Shown here piece after piece: positions 9,030 to 17,897 of a stretch of 64,000 nucleotides of DNA. The DNA comes from Bordetella genomosp. 13. GTDB lineage: Bacteria > Pseudomonadota > Gammaproteobacteria > Burkholderiales > Burkholderiaceae_B. The stretch's first letter is position 1; the number at the start of each line of letters is the position of its first letter. Below the pieces are notes generated by a model. That model did no database searches and was not told the origin of the DNA. It worked only from the letters and a program-made list of their open reading frames with translations. Location of the stretch: the NCBI RefSeq assembly GCF_007679965.1, contig NZ_VEHL01000011.1, forward strand, positions 62,001-126,000, read 5' to 3'. A program made the position numbers and the translations under genes.

Positions 9030-9659
9030 TCAGCCCTGCCGCAACATCTTCAGCCGCTCCATCAGGGCCTGGTGGATGTGATGCCGCGCTGCGGCCGCGG
9101 CCGCTTCCGGGTCCCGGGCACGGATCGCCGCCACGATGGCGGAATGCTCGCGCAACGCCGCTTCGGCGCGCACCGGCGACGCCAGCGTGCTGCGCCCGAG
9201 CAGGTACGTGGTGTCGGTCAGGGTACGCAGCAGGCGCATCAGGTAGCGGTTGTGCGCCGCGCTGTAGATGGCCTCGTGAAAGCGCAGGTTCTGCGCGACG
9301 GGGTCGTTGTCGCCCTCCATCAGGATGGCTTCCATGTTGAGGATCTCGGCCTCGCTGGCGTGTTGCGCGGCCAGCGAGGCCGCGGTGGACTCCAGTGATT
9401 CGCGCATGGCGTACAGCTCGCCCACCTCCTGCTGGTCCATCTCGGCCACGACCAGTCCGCGGCCGGGTTCCTGCCGCAGCAGGCCTTCGTCCTGGATGCG
9501 CTTCAGGGCCTCGCGCACCGGCGTGCGCCCCAGTGTCAGCAGTTCCGCCACCTCGGTCTCCCGCAGGCGGGCGCCCGGGGCGAAATCCCCGCCCAGGATG
9601 CGGCGCTTGATCTCGTTGTAGGCGGCGAACGCCTGCGAATTCGCATGCAGGATGGGCAT
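9030..9659 (-). CDS. GntR family regulator with FCD domain
   Basis: A 209-residue transcription factor: an N-terminal winged helix (about residues 10-75, with LGRTPVREALKRIQDEGLL as the recognition-helix text) and an all-helical FCD ligand domain to the C-terminus, whose His residues (RFHEAIY, EHSAIVAAI, HHIHQAL) normally hold a metal and help bind carboxylate effectors. It sits upstream of, and reads toward, the Bug-Bug-dehydrogenase-amidohydrolase genes and most likely controls them and itself through the palindrome at 9696-9720. Repressor or activator action cannot be told from sequence. Confidence 0.9.
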   Translation of the reverse strand: MPILHANSQAFAAYNEIKRRILGGDFAPGARLRETEVAELLTLGRTPVREALKRIQDEGLLRQEPGRGLVVAEMDQQEVGELYAMRESLESTAASLAAQHASEAEILNMEAILMEGDNDPVAQNLRFHEAIYSAAHNRYLMRLLRTLTDTTYLLGRSTLASPVRAEAALREHSAIVAAIRARDPEAAAAAARHHIHQALMERLKMLRQG

Positions 9660-9695
9660 GGAACCTTGTCTCCGTGCGGCTTGAGCGCCGTTGTG

Positions 9696-9720
9696 TACTT
9701 AAGTATATTTTTGCATACAA
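9696..9720. promoter_or_regulatory. Candidate operator of the GntR/FCD regulator
   Basis: An AT-rich island in GC-rich DNA, 37 bases before the regulator start. It contains a perfect 10-base palindrome TACTTAAGTA (9696-9705) and a near-palindrome TTGCATACAA (9711-9720). FCD regulators often bind short AT-rich palindromes of the GTATAC kind, so this is a reasonable autoregulatory site that may overlap the promoter. Confidence 0.45.
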
Positions 9721-9813
9721 AAAATGGGCGTGCAAACGACCGCACCGATGCGATCGCGAGCCACGCGTTTTTGCAGTCCGGGCGTGACGCCGCCCGGCGC
9801 TTGCGCACGCCAT

Positions 9814-9852
9814 GAAAAGACAATCGGCCGCTGGATCACCAGCGGCCGATTG
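9814..9852 (-). terminator. Rho-independent terminator of the nuo operon
   Basis: A perfect 14-bp stem, arms 9821-9834 and 9839-9852 (core CGGCCGCTGG / CCAGCGGCCG), with a 4-base loop. On the minus strand it is followed by TCTTTTC. It lies 50 bases past the stop of the DUF2818 gene, so it ends the nuo transcript. Confidence 0.9.
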
Positions 9853-9902
9853 ACATTCCGTTCAGGAAGCGCGCCAAGCCAGGCGCCTGATGCTCGAATC
9901 TG

Positions 9903-10229
9903 CTAGACCGCCTCGCGCGGCCGGCGGAACAGGTAGCGGTACACGAATCCCGGATACCCAAGCACCAGGTACAGGCACAGGGTGATGGCGTAGAACTCCC
10001 AAGTCTGTCCGAACCGATTGCCCAGCGCGCTTTCGAAGGCGAAGCCCAGCGCGCCGACGATCAGATAGAACACGAACACTTCGACCAGCCGCAGCCAGAA
10101 AGGCTTGGCGGCCGCCACGCCACCCTGTTTCCAGGGCAGCACGGCAAAGACGCGCTCGGTCAGGAAAGGCAGGTTGGCGCTGACCAGGGCCAGCGCGATC
10201 AGCAGCCAGACCGCGAGCGTCTGATTCAC
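9903..10229 (-). CDS. DUF2818 family membrane protein
   Basis: A 108-residue protein with three predicted membrane helices (about residues 5-22, 47-67 and 80-98) and a basic C-terminus. Proteins of this family regularly follow nuoN in Burkholderiales, and here too it lies 13 bases after nuoN and before the operon terminator. Its function is not established. The position suggests a small accessory or assembly factor of complex I, but that is inference from context only. In relatives further genes often follow; here the transcript stops directly after it. Confidence 0.85.
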   Translation of the reverse strand: MNQTLAVWLLIALALVSANLPFLTERVFAVLPWKQGGVAAAKPFWLRLVEVFVFYLIVGALGFAFESALGNRFGQTWEFYAITLCLYLVLGYPGFVYRYLFRRPREAV

Positions 10230-10242
10230 GCGTCCGCCCTGC

Positions 10243-11727
10243 CTACTGCAGCAGCGAGGACTGGATGGCCTGCACGCAGAGCGCCAGCAGGCTGCCGGGC
10301 AGGATGCCCAGCACCAGGATCAGCAGGCCGTTGACCGAGATCAGGCCACGCTGGCCGAACGAACCGGCCGGCACGGCGGCTTCGGCCGCGGGCTCGTCGA
10401 AGTACACCACCTTCACCACGCGCAGGTAGTAGAAGGCGCCGATCAGCGAGAACAGCACCGCCACCACGGCCAGCGTCACGTGGCCGGCCTGGACCAGCGC
10501 CTGCAGCACGGCCAGCTTGGCATGGAAGCCCACCAGCGGCGGCAGGCCGGCCAGCGAGAACATCAGCAGCAGCACGATGAAGGCGCGCCACGGGCTGCGG
10601 CGGTTCAGGCCCTTCAGGTCGTCGATCTGCTCGCACTCGAAGCCCTGGCGCGTCATCACCAGGATGATGCCGAAGCTGGCCAGCGTGGTCAGCACGTAGG
10701 TCAGCATGTAGAACAGCGAGGCGCCGTAGGCCGCGGCGGCGGCGTCCGGCTTGCCGTCCACCACGCCCGACATCAGGCCCAGCAGCACGAAGCCCATGTG
10801 CGAGATGGTCGAGTACGCCAGCATGCGCTTGAAGTTGCTCTGCGCGATGGCCGTCAGGTTGCCGATCGCCAGCGACAGCACCGCCAGGATGGCCAGCATG
10901 GGCTGCCAGTCGGCCGCCAGGCCGTGCATGCCGTCGACCAGCAGGCGCAGCGTGATGGCGAAGGCGGCGATCTTGGGCGCGGCGCCCAGGATCAGCGTGA
11001 CCGCCGTGGGCGAGCCCTGGTAGACGTCGGGCACCCACATGTGGAACGGCGCGGCGCCCAGCTTGAACGCCAGGCCGGCGACCAGGAACACGATGCCGAA
11101 CACCAGCGGCATCTGGGCAGCCTTGCCCATCTGGATGGTGGCGGCGACCTCGGCCAGGTCCAGGTGACCGGTGGCGCCGTACACCATGGACATGCCGTAC
11201 AGCAGGAAGCCCGAAGCCAGCGCGCCCAGCACGAAGTACTTCATGGCGGCCTCGGTGGCCGTGGCGTCGTCGCGGCGCAGCGCGATCAGCGCGTATAGGG
11301 CCAGGGACATCAGTTCCAGGCCGAGGTACACCGACAGCAGGTTGCCGGACGAGATCATCACCATCTGGCCCAGCAGGGCGAACAGCGTCAGCACGTACAG
11401 CTCGCCGCCGCGCATCATGTCGCGCGCCTGGGCGTACAGCCGGCCATAGACCAGGGTGACGGCCACCGCGACGTACGAGGTGATCTTCAGCAGGTGCGAC
11501 AGCGAATCGGTGATGTACAGGCCGTTGAAGGTCTTGCCCTGCACGCCGTCGCTCCATTGGATCAGCGACACCACGGTCAGCACGCCCAGGGAAAGCAGCG
11601 TCAGGACGAAGGTGGTCTTGCGCTCGGGATGCTTGCTGAACACGTCGGCGATCAGGATCGCCAGCCCCATGACCAGCAACAGGATCTCGGGCAGCGCCAA
11701 GGCGAAATCGATGTGGGATTGCATCAT
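10243..11727 (-). CDS. nuoN: NADH-quinone oxidoreductase subunit N
   Basis: Antiporter-like membrane subunit of respiratory complex I, 494 residues with about 14 predicted helices, helping to move protons while NADH is oxidised by quinone. The Mrp-antiporter core is visible, with MKYFVLGALASGFLLYG and the conserved Lys/His helices (FKLGAAPFHMWVPDVY) near residue 220. The last of the 14 nuo genes in the operon. Two adjacent ATG codons (11727 and 11724) are possible starts; the first is used here. It lies 10 bases after nuoM. Confidence 0.96.
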   Translation of the reverse strand: MMQSHIDFALALPEILLLVMGLAILIADVFSKHPERKTTFVLTLLSLGVLTVVSLIQWSDGVQGKTFNGLYITDSLSHLLKITSYVAVAVTLVYGRLYAQARDMMRGGELYVLTLFALLGQMVMISSGNLLSVYLGLELMSLALYALIALRRDDATATEAAMKYFVLGALASGFLLYGMSMVYGATGHLDLAEVAATIQMGKAAQMPLVFGIVFLVAGLAFKLGAAPFHMWVPDVYQGSPTAVTLILGAAPKIAAFAITLRLLVDGMHGLAADWQPMLAILAVLSLAIGNLTAIAQSNFKRMLAYSTISHMGFVLLGLMSGVVDGKPDAAAAAYGASLFYMLTYVLTTLASFGIILVMTRQGFECEQIDDLKGLNRRSPWRAFIVLLLMFSLAGLPPLVGFHAKLAVLQALVQAGHVTLAVVAVLFSLIGAFYYLRVVKVVYFDEPAAEAAVPAGSFGQRGLISVNGLLILVLGILPGSLLALCVQAIQSSLLQ

Positions 11728-11737
11728 TGTCTAGGTC

Positions 11738-13240
11738 TTACAGTTTCGAGACGGACACGTGTTGCAGCAGGGCCTCTACCGAGACGTGCATGACGTCGGT
11801 GAAGGGCTTGGGATAGATACCCATGTACAACACGGCGATCGCCATGACGCCGAGAAGCAGGAACTCGCGGGTGTTGATGTCGGTCAGCTCGCGGACGTGG
11901 TCGTTGGCGATGTCGCCGAAGGCCACGCGCTTGACCATCCACAGCGAGTACGAGGCGCCCAGGATCAGCGCGGTGGCGGCCAGGAGGCCGATCCAGAAGT
12001 TGTGCTCGACCGCGCCCATGATGACCATGAACTCGCCGACGAAACCGCTGGTGGCCGGCAGGCCGCTGTTGGCCATCGAGAACAGCACGAAGAACGTGAC
12101 GAAGCGCGGCATCACGTTGACCACGCCGCCGTAGTCGGCGATGCGGCGCGAGTGCATGCGGTCGTACAGCACCCCGATGCACAGGAACATCGCGCCCGAC
12201 ACGAAGCCGTGCGAGACCATCTGGACGATGGCGCCCTCGATGCCGGCCGTGTTGAAGATGAAGAAGCCCAGGGTGACGAAGCCCATGTGCGCCACGGACG
12301 AGTACGCCACCAGCTTCTTCATGTCTTCCTGGACGATGGCGACCAGGCCGATGTAGATGACCGCGATCAGCGACAGCGTGATCATCAGGCCGGCCAGGCT
12401 GTGCGAGGCGTCGGGGGCGATCGGCAGCGAGAAGCGCAGGAAGCCGTAGGCGCCCAGCTTCAGCATGATCGCCGCCAGCACCACCGAGCCGCCCGTGGGC
12501 GCCTCGACGTGGGCGTCGGGAAGCCAGGTGTGCACCGGCCACATCGGCACCTTCACCGCGAACGCCGCCAGCAGCGCCACGAAGATCAGCACCTGCGGCG
12601 TGTAGCCCAGCTTGGTCTGGTGCCAGGTCAGGATGTCGAACGAGCCGCCCGAGGCGTGCCACAGGTAGATGAACGCGATCAGGGTCAGCAGCGAGCCCAT
12701 CAGCGTGTAGAGGAAGAACTTGAACGCCGCGTAGACTCGGTTGGGTCCGCCCCACACGCCCACGATGATGTACATCGGGATCAGCGTGGCTTCGAAGAAC
12801 ACGTAGAACAGCAGGCCGTCCAGCGCCGCGAACACGCCGATCATCAGGCCCGAGAGGATCAGGAACGCGGCCATGTACTGCGCCACGCGGTTGGTGATGA
12901 CCTCCCAGCCCGCCACCACCACGATGATGGTGATGAAGGCGGTCAGCAGCACGAACCACAGCGAAATGCCGTCCACGCCCAGGTGGTAGTTGACGTTGAA
13001 GGTCGAGATCCAGGGCGCCATCTCGACGAACTGCATCGCCGGCGTGGTGTTGTCGAAACCGGTGTACAGCGGAATGGTGACGAGGAAGCCGATCACCGCG
13101 CCCAGCAGCGACAGCTTGCGCGCCAGGCCCGGATTCTCGTCGCGACCCAGCGCCAGCACCAGCAGACCGAATACGATCGGAACGAAGATCGCAAGCGTAA
13201 GCCAGGGAAAGTTGTTGGATGCCATGTCGCTTGCCATCAT
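11738..13240 (-). CDS. nuoM: NADH-quinone oxidoreductase subunit M
   Basis: Antiporter-like membrane subunit of complex I, 500 residues with about 14 helices. Typical text includes the Glu-containing FFEATLIPMYIIVGVWGG near residue 150 and KVPMWPVHTWLPDAHVEAPT near 225, both part of the proton channel. The first ATG (13240) overlaps the nuoL stop by four bases; in-frame ATGs follow at 13237 and 13225, and the last gives the more usual N-terminus. The overlap points to translational coupling. Confidence 0.96.
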   Translation of the reverse strand: MMASDMASNNFPWLTLAIFVPIVFGLLVLALGRDENPGLARKLSLLGAVIGFLVTIPLYTGFDNTTPAMQFVEMAPWISTFNVNYHLGVDGISLWFVLLTAFITIIVVVAGWEVITNRVAQYMAAFLILSGLMIGVFAALDGLLFYVFFEATLIPMYIIVGVWGGPNRVYAAFKFFLYTLMGSLLTLIAFIYLWHASGGSFDILTWHQTKLGYTPQVLIFVALLAAFAVKVPMWPVHTWLPDAHVEAPTGGSVVLAAIMLKLGAYGFLRFSLPIAPDASHSLAGLMITLSLIAVIYIGLVAIVQEDMKKLVAYSSVAHMGFVTLGFFIFNTAGIEGAIVQMVSHGFVSGAMFLCIGVLYDRMHSRRIADYGGVVNVMPRFVTFFVLFSMANSGLPATSGFVGEFMVIMGAVEHNFWIGLLAATALILGASYSLWMVKRVAFGDIANDHVRELTDINTREFLLLGVMAIAVLYMGIYPKPFTDVMHVSVEALLQHVSVSKL

Positions 13241-15309
13241 TGGGGAATCAGCACAAAGAAAGTCACCAGCGCCATGATGCCGATGATCATCGCGAACGCG
13301 TAGTGATAGATGAAGCCGGACTGCAGGTGGCGGCTGATGGCAGCCACCCAGCCCACGGCCTTGGCGCTACCGTTGACCACCACGCCGTCGATCAGGGCGC
13401 GGTCGCCGGTCTGCCACAGGCCGCGGCCCAGGCAGCGCGCGCCGCGCGCGATGATCTGCTCGTTGACCCAGTCGACGAAGTACTTGTTCTCGAGGATGCG
13501 GATCACGCCCGACAGGCTGGAGTGGATGGCCGCCGGCACCTTGGGATTGACCAGGTAGCAGTACCAGGCCACCACGGCGCCCGCCACCACCAGCCAGAAC
13601 GGCACGGTGACGAAGGCATGCGTGCCGAAGGCCACCCAGCCGTGCCACTCTTCGTGCAGCTCGTGCATCGCCGGATGCTGCGGCAGCACGGTGATGACGC
13701 CGTCGAAGAACTTGCCGAACAGCATTGGATCGACCACCAGCGCGCCGATGATGACCGACGGGATCGCCAGCAGCAGCAGCGGCAGCGTGACCACCCAGGG
13801 CGACTCGTGCGGCGTGCCGCCGTGGTGGCCATGGCCATGGTCGTCGTGCGCGTGGTCGTCGTGGCCATGGGCGTGGTCGTCATGGCCATGGTCGTGCGCC
13901 GCGTGGCCGTGGGCCGCATGGCCGTCGGTCGAGAAGCGCTCCTTGCCGTGGAAGACCAGGAAGTACAGGCGGAACGAATACAGCGAGGTGACGAACACGC
14001 CGATCAACGTGGCGTAGTGCGCGAAGCCCGCGCCCCACACGTCGGCGGCGGCGGCCGCCTCGATGATGTGTTCCTTCGAGTAGAAGCCCGAGAAGAACGG
14101 GGTGCCGACCAGCGCCAGCGTGCCCAGCAGGAAGGTGATCCAGGTGATGGGCATGTACTTGCGCAGGCCGCCCATGTTGCGGATGTCCTGGTCATGGTGC
14201 ATGCCGATGATCACCGAACCCGCGCCCAGGAACAGCAGCGCCTTGAAGAACGCGTGGGTCATCAGGTGGAAGATCGCCACCGAGTAGGCCGAAGCGCCCA
14301 GCGCGACGGTCATGTAGCCCAGCTGCGACAGCGTGGAGTACGCCACCACGCGCTTGATGTCGTTCTGGATGATGCCCAGGATGCCAAGGAACAGCGCGCC
14401 GATGGCGCCGATCACGATCACGAACGACAGCGCGGTATCCGACAGCTCGAACAGCGGCGAGAAGCGCGCGACCATGAAGATGCCGGCCGTCACCATGGTG
14501 GCGGCGTGGATCAGCGCCGAAATCGGCGTGGGGCCTTCCATCGAGTCGGGCAGCCAGGCGTGCAGCGGTACCTGGGCCGACTTGCCCATGGCGCCGATGA
14601 ACAGGCAGATGCACGCCACGGTGACCAGCTTCCAGTCGGTGCCGGGGAAGGTCTCGGCGCCCAGGCGGGCCGCCTGGCCGAACACGTCGCCGTAGTGCAT
14701 GGAGCCGACCGACGCGAACAGCAGGCCGATGCCCAGCACGAAGCCGAAGTCGCCCACGCGGTTGATCAGGAACGCCTTCATGTTGGCGAAGATCGCCGTG
14801 GGACGCGTGTACCAGAAGCCGATCAGCAGGTACGACACCAGGCCGACCGCTTCCCAGCCGAAGAACAGCTGGACCATGTTGTTGGACATGACCAGCATCA
14901 GCATCGAGAAGGTGAACAGCGAGATGTACGCGAAGAAGCGCTGGTAGCCGGGATCGTCGGCCATGTAGCCGATGGTGTAGATGTGCACCATCAGCGACAC
15001 GGACGTGACCACGACCATCATCATGGCCGACAGCGGATCGATCAGGAAACCGATGGACAGCTCGGTCTTGCCGATCAGGCTCCAGGTGTAGACGTTGCCG
15101 TCGAAACGCAGGCCGTTGAGCACGTCGCCCAGCACGACCACCGAACCGATGGCCGAGATGAGCACGCCCAGGATGGTGATGATGTGCGAGCCGCGGCGAC
15201 CGATGGGCCGGCCCAGGAAGCCGGTGCCGAACAGGCCCGCGAGGATGGCGCCGGCCAGCGGGGCCAGCGCGATCAGCAGGTACAGATTGGGGGAGCTAGT
15301 GGTAGACAT
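13237..15309 (-). CDS. nuoL: NADH-quinone oxidoreductase subunit L, with His/Asp-rich insert
   Basis: The largest antiporter-like subunit of complex I, 690 residues, carrying the proton channel and the long lateral helix at its C-terminus. Core signatures are YLLIGFWYTRP and KSAQVPLHAWLPDSMEGPTP. Residues 464-496 form a striking loop containing 15 His and 7 Asp in 33 positions, between membrane segments after FHGKERF. The loop is not part of the conserved fold and resembles metal-binding loops. Many Burkholderiales NuoL proteins vary at this place, but the density here is high. The gene ends within the nuoM start codon region. Confidence 0.96.
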   Translation of the reverse strand: MSTTSSPNLYLLIALAPLAGAILAGLFGTGFLGRPIGRRGSHIITILGVLISAIGSVVVLGDVLNGLRFDGNVYTWSLIGKTELSIGFLIDPLSAMMMVVVTSVSLMVHIYTIGYMADDPGYQRFFAYISLFTFSMLMLVMSNNMVQLFFGWEAVGLVSYLLIGFWYTRPTAIFANMKAFLINRVGDFGFVLGIGLLFASVGSMHYGDVFGQAARLGAETFPGTDWKLVTVACICLFIGAMGKSAQVPLHAWLPDSMEGPTPISALIHAATMVTAGIFMVARFSPLFELSDTALSFVIVIGAIGALFLGILGIIQNDIKRVVAYSTLSQLGYMTVALGASAYSVAIFHLMTHAFFKALLFLGAGSVIIGMHHDQDIRNMGGLRKYMPITWITFLLGTLALVGTPFFSGFYSKEHIIEAAAAADVWGAGFAHYATLIGVFVTSLYSFRLYFLVFHGKERFSTDGHAAHGHAAHDHGHDDHAHGHDDHAHDDHGHGHHGGTPHESPWVVTLPLLLLAIPSVIIGALVVDPMLFGKFFDGVITVLPQHPAMHELHEEWHGWVAFGTHAFVTVPFWLVVAGAVVAWYCYLVNPKVPAAIHSSLSGVIRILENKYFVDWVNEQIIARGARCLGRGLWQTGDRALIDGVVVNGSAKAVGWVAAISRHLQSGFIYHYAFAMIIGIMALVTFFVLIPQ
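13822..13920. repeat. Low-complexity repeat inside nuoL
   Basis: The DNA coding for the His/Asp-rich loop is a degenerate tandem repeat built from GTGGTCGTC, CATGGCCATGG and similar units. Such DNA can gain or lose units by slippage while staying in frame, so loop length may differ between strains. Confidence 0.6.
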
Positions 15310-15326
15310 TTTCTTCCGTTATCCCA

Positions 15327-15635
15327 TCAGCCCTTCAGGCGATCGAGGTCTTCGACGTTGATCGTGTTCAGGTTGCGGAACAGCAGCACCAGGATCGCCA
15401 GGCCGATGGCGGCCTCGGCGGCGGCCACGGTCAGGATGAAGAACACGAACACCTGGCCGGCTGCGTCGCCGGACCACGTGGAGAACGCCACGAAGTTCAT
15501 GTTGACGGCCAGGAGCATCAGCTCGACGGACATCAGAAGGATGATCAGGTTGCGGCGGTTCAGGAAGATGCCGAAGATGCCGATGGCGAACAGGATCGCC
15601 CCCAGGATCAGGAAGTGGGCCAGCGTCAACGTCAT
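15327..15635 (-). CDS. nuoK: NADH-quinone oxidoreductase subunit K
   Basis: Small complex I membrane subunit, 102 residues (the usual length) with three helices. The two conserved membrane Glu residues are present, in LLMSVELMLLAVNMNFVAF and in TVAAAEAAIGLAILVLLFR; they form part of the proton path. It overlaps the nuoJ stop by four bases and lies 17 bases before nuoL. Confidence 0.97.
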   Translation of the reverse strand: MTLTLAHFLILGAILFAIGIFGIFLNRRNLIILLMSVELMLLAVNMNFVAFSTWSGDAAGQVFVFFILTVAAAEAAIGLAILVLLFRNLNTINVEDLDRLKG

Positions 15636-16294
15636 TGCTTTTCTCCTTGCGCAGCAGGAGCGGCCGTGGCGGCATCGGCCGCGACGCCCGCCTCGGCAGC
15701 GCGCTCGCGCTGGGGCTGCATCTTCACCATGCGGAAGCGGTCCTTGGCGCGCACGCGGACGGCGGCGGCGGGATCGTTGTACTTGACGTCGCGGCGGCCG
15801 CGCAGGGTCAGCGCGATCGCGGCGATCATGCCCACCAGCAGCAGCGCGGCGCCGACCTCGACCGCGTACACGTACTGCGTGTACATGACCTCGCCCAGCG
15901 CGCGGGCGTTGTTGTAGTCGGGGGCCGTGGCGGCCTGCGGGCCGGCGCCGTGCCAGGTGGTACCCAGCACGAAGGCCATTTCCAGCACCATGATGCCGCC
16001 AACGATCAGGCCCATGGGCAGGTACGTCTTCAGGCCGCGGCGCAGGTGGTCGACACGGATGTCGAGCATCATCACCACGAACAGGAACAGCACCATCACG
16101 GCGCCCACGTAGACCAGCACCAGCAGCAGCGCCAGGAACTCGGCGCCCAGCAGCATCCAGATCATCGCCGCGTTGGCGAAGGCCAGGATCAGGTGCATCA
16201 CGGCGGTGACCGGGCTGCGCGCGGTGATGACGCGGAACGCGGCGATCACCAGGACTGCGGCCAGGATGTAAAACAGGACAGAAGTGAAAGTCAT
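15632..16294 (-). CDS. nuoJ: NADH-quinone oxidoreductase subunit J
   Basis: Complex I membrane subunit of 220 residues with five predicted helices and a charged tail. The conserved helix with Tyr and Gly residues is LLVLVYVGAVMVLFLFVVMM near residue 60. The tail after about residue 170 is Ala- and Arg-rich and variable in the family. It sits between nuoI and nuoK and is probably translationally coupled to nuoK. Confidence 0.96.
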   Translation of the reverse strand: MTFTSVLFYILAAVLVIAAFRVITARSPVTAVMHLILAFANAAMIWMLLGAEFLALLLVLVYVGAVMVLFLFVVMMLDIRVDHLRRGLKTYLPMGLIVGGIMVLEMAFVLGTTWHGAGPQAATAPDYNNARALGEVMYTQYVYAVEVGAALLLVGMIAAIALTLRGRRDVKYNDPAAAVRVRAKDRFRMVKMQPQRERAAEAGVAADAATAAPAAQGEKQ

Positions 16295-16312
16295 GGAATC
16301 AGGCCCTGGCGA

Positions 16313-16801
16313 TCAACGGTAAGGCGCGTCTTCGGCGCGGCGCTGGGCGATTTCGGATTCGTAGCGGTCGCCGACGGCCAGCAGCATGTCCTTGGTGAAG
16401 TACAGGTCGCCGCGCTTCTCGCCGTGGTATTCGTGGATGTGGGTTTCCACGATGGAGTCCACGGGACAGCTTTCCTCGCAGAAGCCGCAGAAGATGCACT
16501 TGGTCAGATCGATGTCGTAGCGCGTGGTGCGGCGGGAGCCGTCATCGCGCACGTCCGATTCGATGGTGATGGCCAGCGCCGGGCACACCGCTTCGCACAG
16601 CTTGCACGCGATGCAGCGCTCTTCCCCGTTGGGGTAGCGGCGCAGTGCGTGCAGGCCACGGAAACGCGGCGAGGCCGGCGTCTTTTCCATGGGATAGCGC
16701 AGCGTGATCTTGCGCTTGAAAAAATACTTGCCCGTCAGGCGCATGCCCTTGAGCAGCTCGGACAGCAGCAGGCTGCCGAAAAAATCTTTGATCGCTTCCA
16801 T
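16313..16801 (-). CDS. nuoI: NADH-quinone oxidoreductase subunit I
   Basis: Peripheral complex I subunit of 162 residues holding the two 4Fe-4S clusters (N6a, N6b) that pass electrons toward NuoB. Both ferredoxin motifs are intact: CIACKLCEAVCP near residue 65 and CIFCGFCEESCPVDS near 104. An N-terminal amphipathic stretch anchors it to the membrane arm. It lies 22 bases after nuoH. Confidence 0.97.
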   Translation of the reverse strand: MEAIKDFFGSLLLSELLKGMRLTGKYFFKRKITLRYPMEKTPASPRFRGLHALRRYPNGEERCIACKLCEAVCPALAITIESDVRDDGSRRTTRYDIDLTKCIFCGFCEESCPVDSIVETHIHEYHGEKRGDLYFTKDMLLAVGDRYESEIAQRRAEDAPYR

Positions 16802-16823
16802 AATCCTGCCTCGACCCGGCGCC

Positions 16824-17897
16824 TCAGCGCCAAATGTTCCAGGGCGTCTGCATCCAGATCGCCACGACGACCAGCCACACGCCGGTCAGCGGGATGAAGA
16901 TCTTCCAACCCAGCCGCATGATCTGGTCGTAGCGGTAGCGCGGGAACGACGCGCGGAACCACACGAACAGAGACACCACGAAGAAGGTCTTGATGCCCAG
17001 CCAGATCCAACCCGGAATCCACGTGAGCGGCGCGATGTCGATCGGCGACATCCAGCCCCCCAGGAACATGATCGACGCCATGCACGACAGCAGGATCATG
17101 TTGGCGTATTCGCCCAGGAAGAACAGCGCGAAGGCCATGCCCGAGTACTCGACCATGTGGCCGGCCACGATTTCCGATTCACCTTCCACCACGTCGAAGG
17201 GGTGGCGGTTGGTTTCGGCGACGGCCGAGATCACGTAGATCACGAACAGCGGCAGAAGCGGCAGCCAGTTCCAGGACATGAAGGTGATGCCCTTGTCGGC
17301 GAACCACCCGCGGCCCTGCACCTGCACGATCTCGCTCATGTTGAGGCTGCCCGACACCAGCAGCACGGTGACCAGCACGAAGCCGATGGCCAGTTCGTAC
17401 GACACCATCTGCGCCGAGGCGCGCAGCGCGCCCAGGAAGGCGTACTTGGAGTTCGAGGCCCAGCCGGCCACGATCACGCCGTACACGCCGATGGACGTGA
17501 TGGCCATCACGTACAGCAGGCCCGCGTTGACGTTGGCCAGCACCACTTCGGGACCGAACGGCACCACCGCCCAGGCGGCCAGGGCCGGCATCAGCGTCAC
17601 GACGGGCGCCACGACGAACAGGACCTTGTTGGCCTCGGACGGGACGACCACTTCCTTGGTGAGCAGCTTGAACACGTCGGCGAACGGCTGCAGCAGGCCC
17701 TTGAAGCCGACGCGGGTCGGCCCCAGGCGGACGTGCATCCAGCCGATCATCTTGCGTTCCCAGTACGTCAGGTACGCCACGCACAGGATGATGGGCACCG
17801 CGATCACGACGATCTTGATGATCGTCCAGATCACCAGCCACGGCGTCGCGCCCAGCAGCGCCTCACCGTGGCTTTCGATTACGTTGAGCCAATTCAT
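16824..17897 (-). CDS. nuoH: NADH-quinone oxidoreductase subunit H
   Basis: Membrane subunit of 357 residues with eight or nine helices that forms much of the quinone-binding chamber at the joint of the two arms. The conserved cytoplasmic loops are visible: RKMIGWMHVRLGPTRVG near residue 47 and AETNRHPFDVVEGESEIVAG near 220. Its start overlaps the nuoG stop by one base (TGATG), so the two are coupled. Confidence 0.97.
   Translation of the reverse strand: MNWLNVIESHGEALLGATPWLVIWTIIKIVVIAVPIILCVAYLTYWERKMIGWMHVRLGPTRVGFKGLLQPFADVFKLLTKEVVVPSEANKVLFVVAPVVTLMPALAAWAVVPFGPEVVLANVNAGLLYVMAITSIGVYGVIVAGWASNSKYAFLGALRASAQMVSYELAIGFVLVTVLLVSGSLNMSEIVQVQGRGWFADKGITFMSWNWLPLLPLFVIYVISAVAETNRHPFDVVEGESEIVAGHMVEYSGMAFALFFLGEYANMILLSCMASIMFLGGWMSPIDIAPLTWIPGWIWLGIKTFFVVSLFVWFRASFPRYRYDQIMRLGWKIFIPLTGVWLVVVAIWMQTPWNIWR

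Noticed and set aside
13822..13920. CRISPR-like repeat array
   Set aside because: The repeats are degenerate, have no spacers and are in frame within nuoL.
13219..15786. An 855-codon plus-strand frame across nuoL
   Set aside because: Antisense of membrane-protein genes; His/Gln/Asp-rich composition comes from reversed hydrophobic codons.
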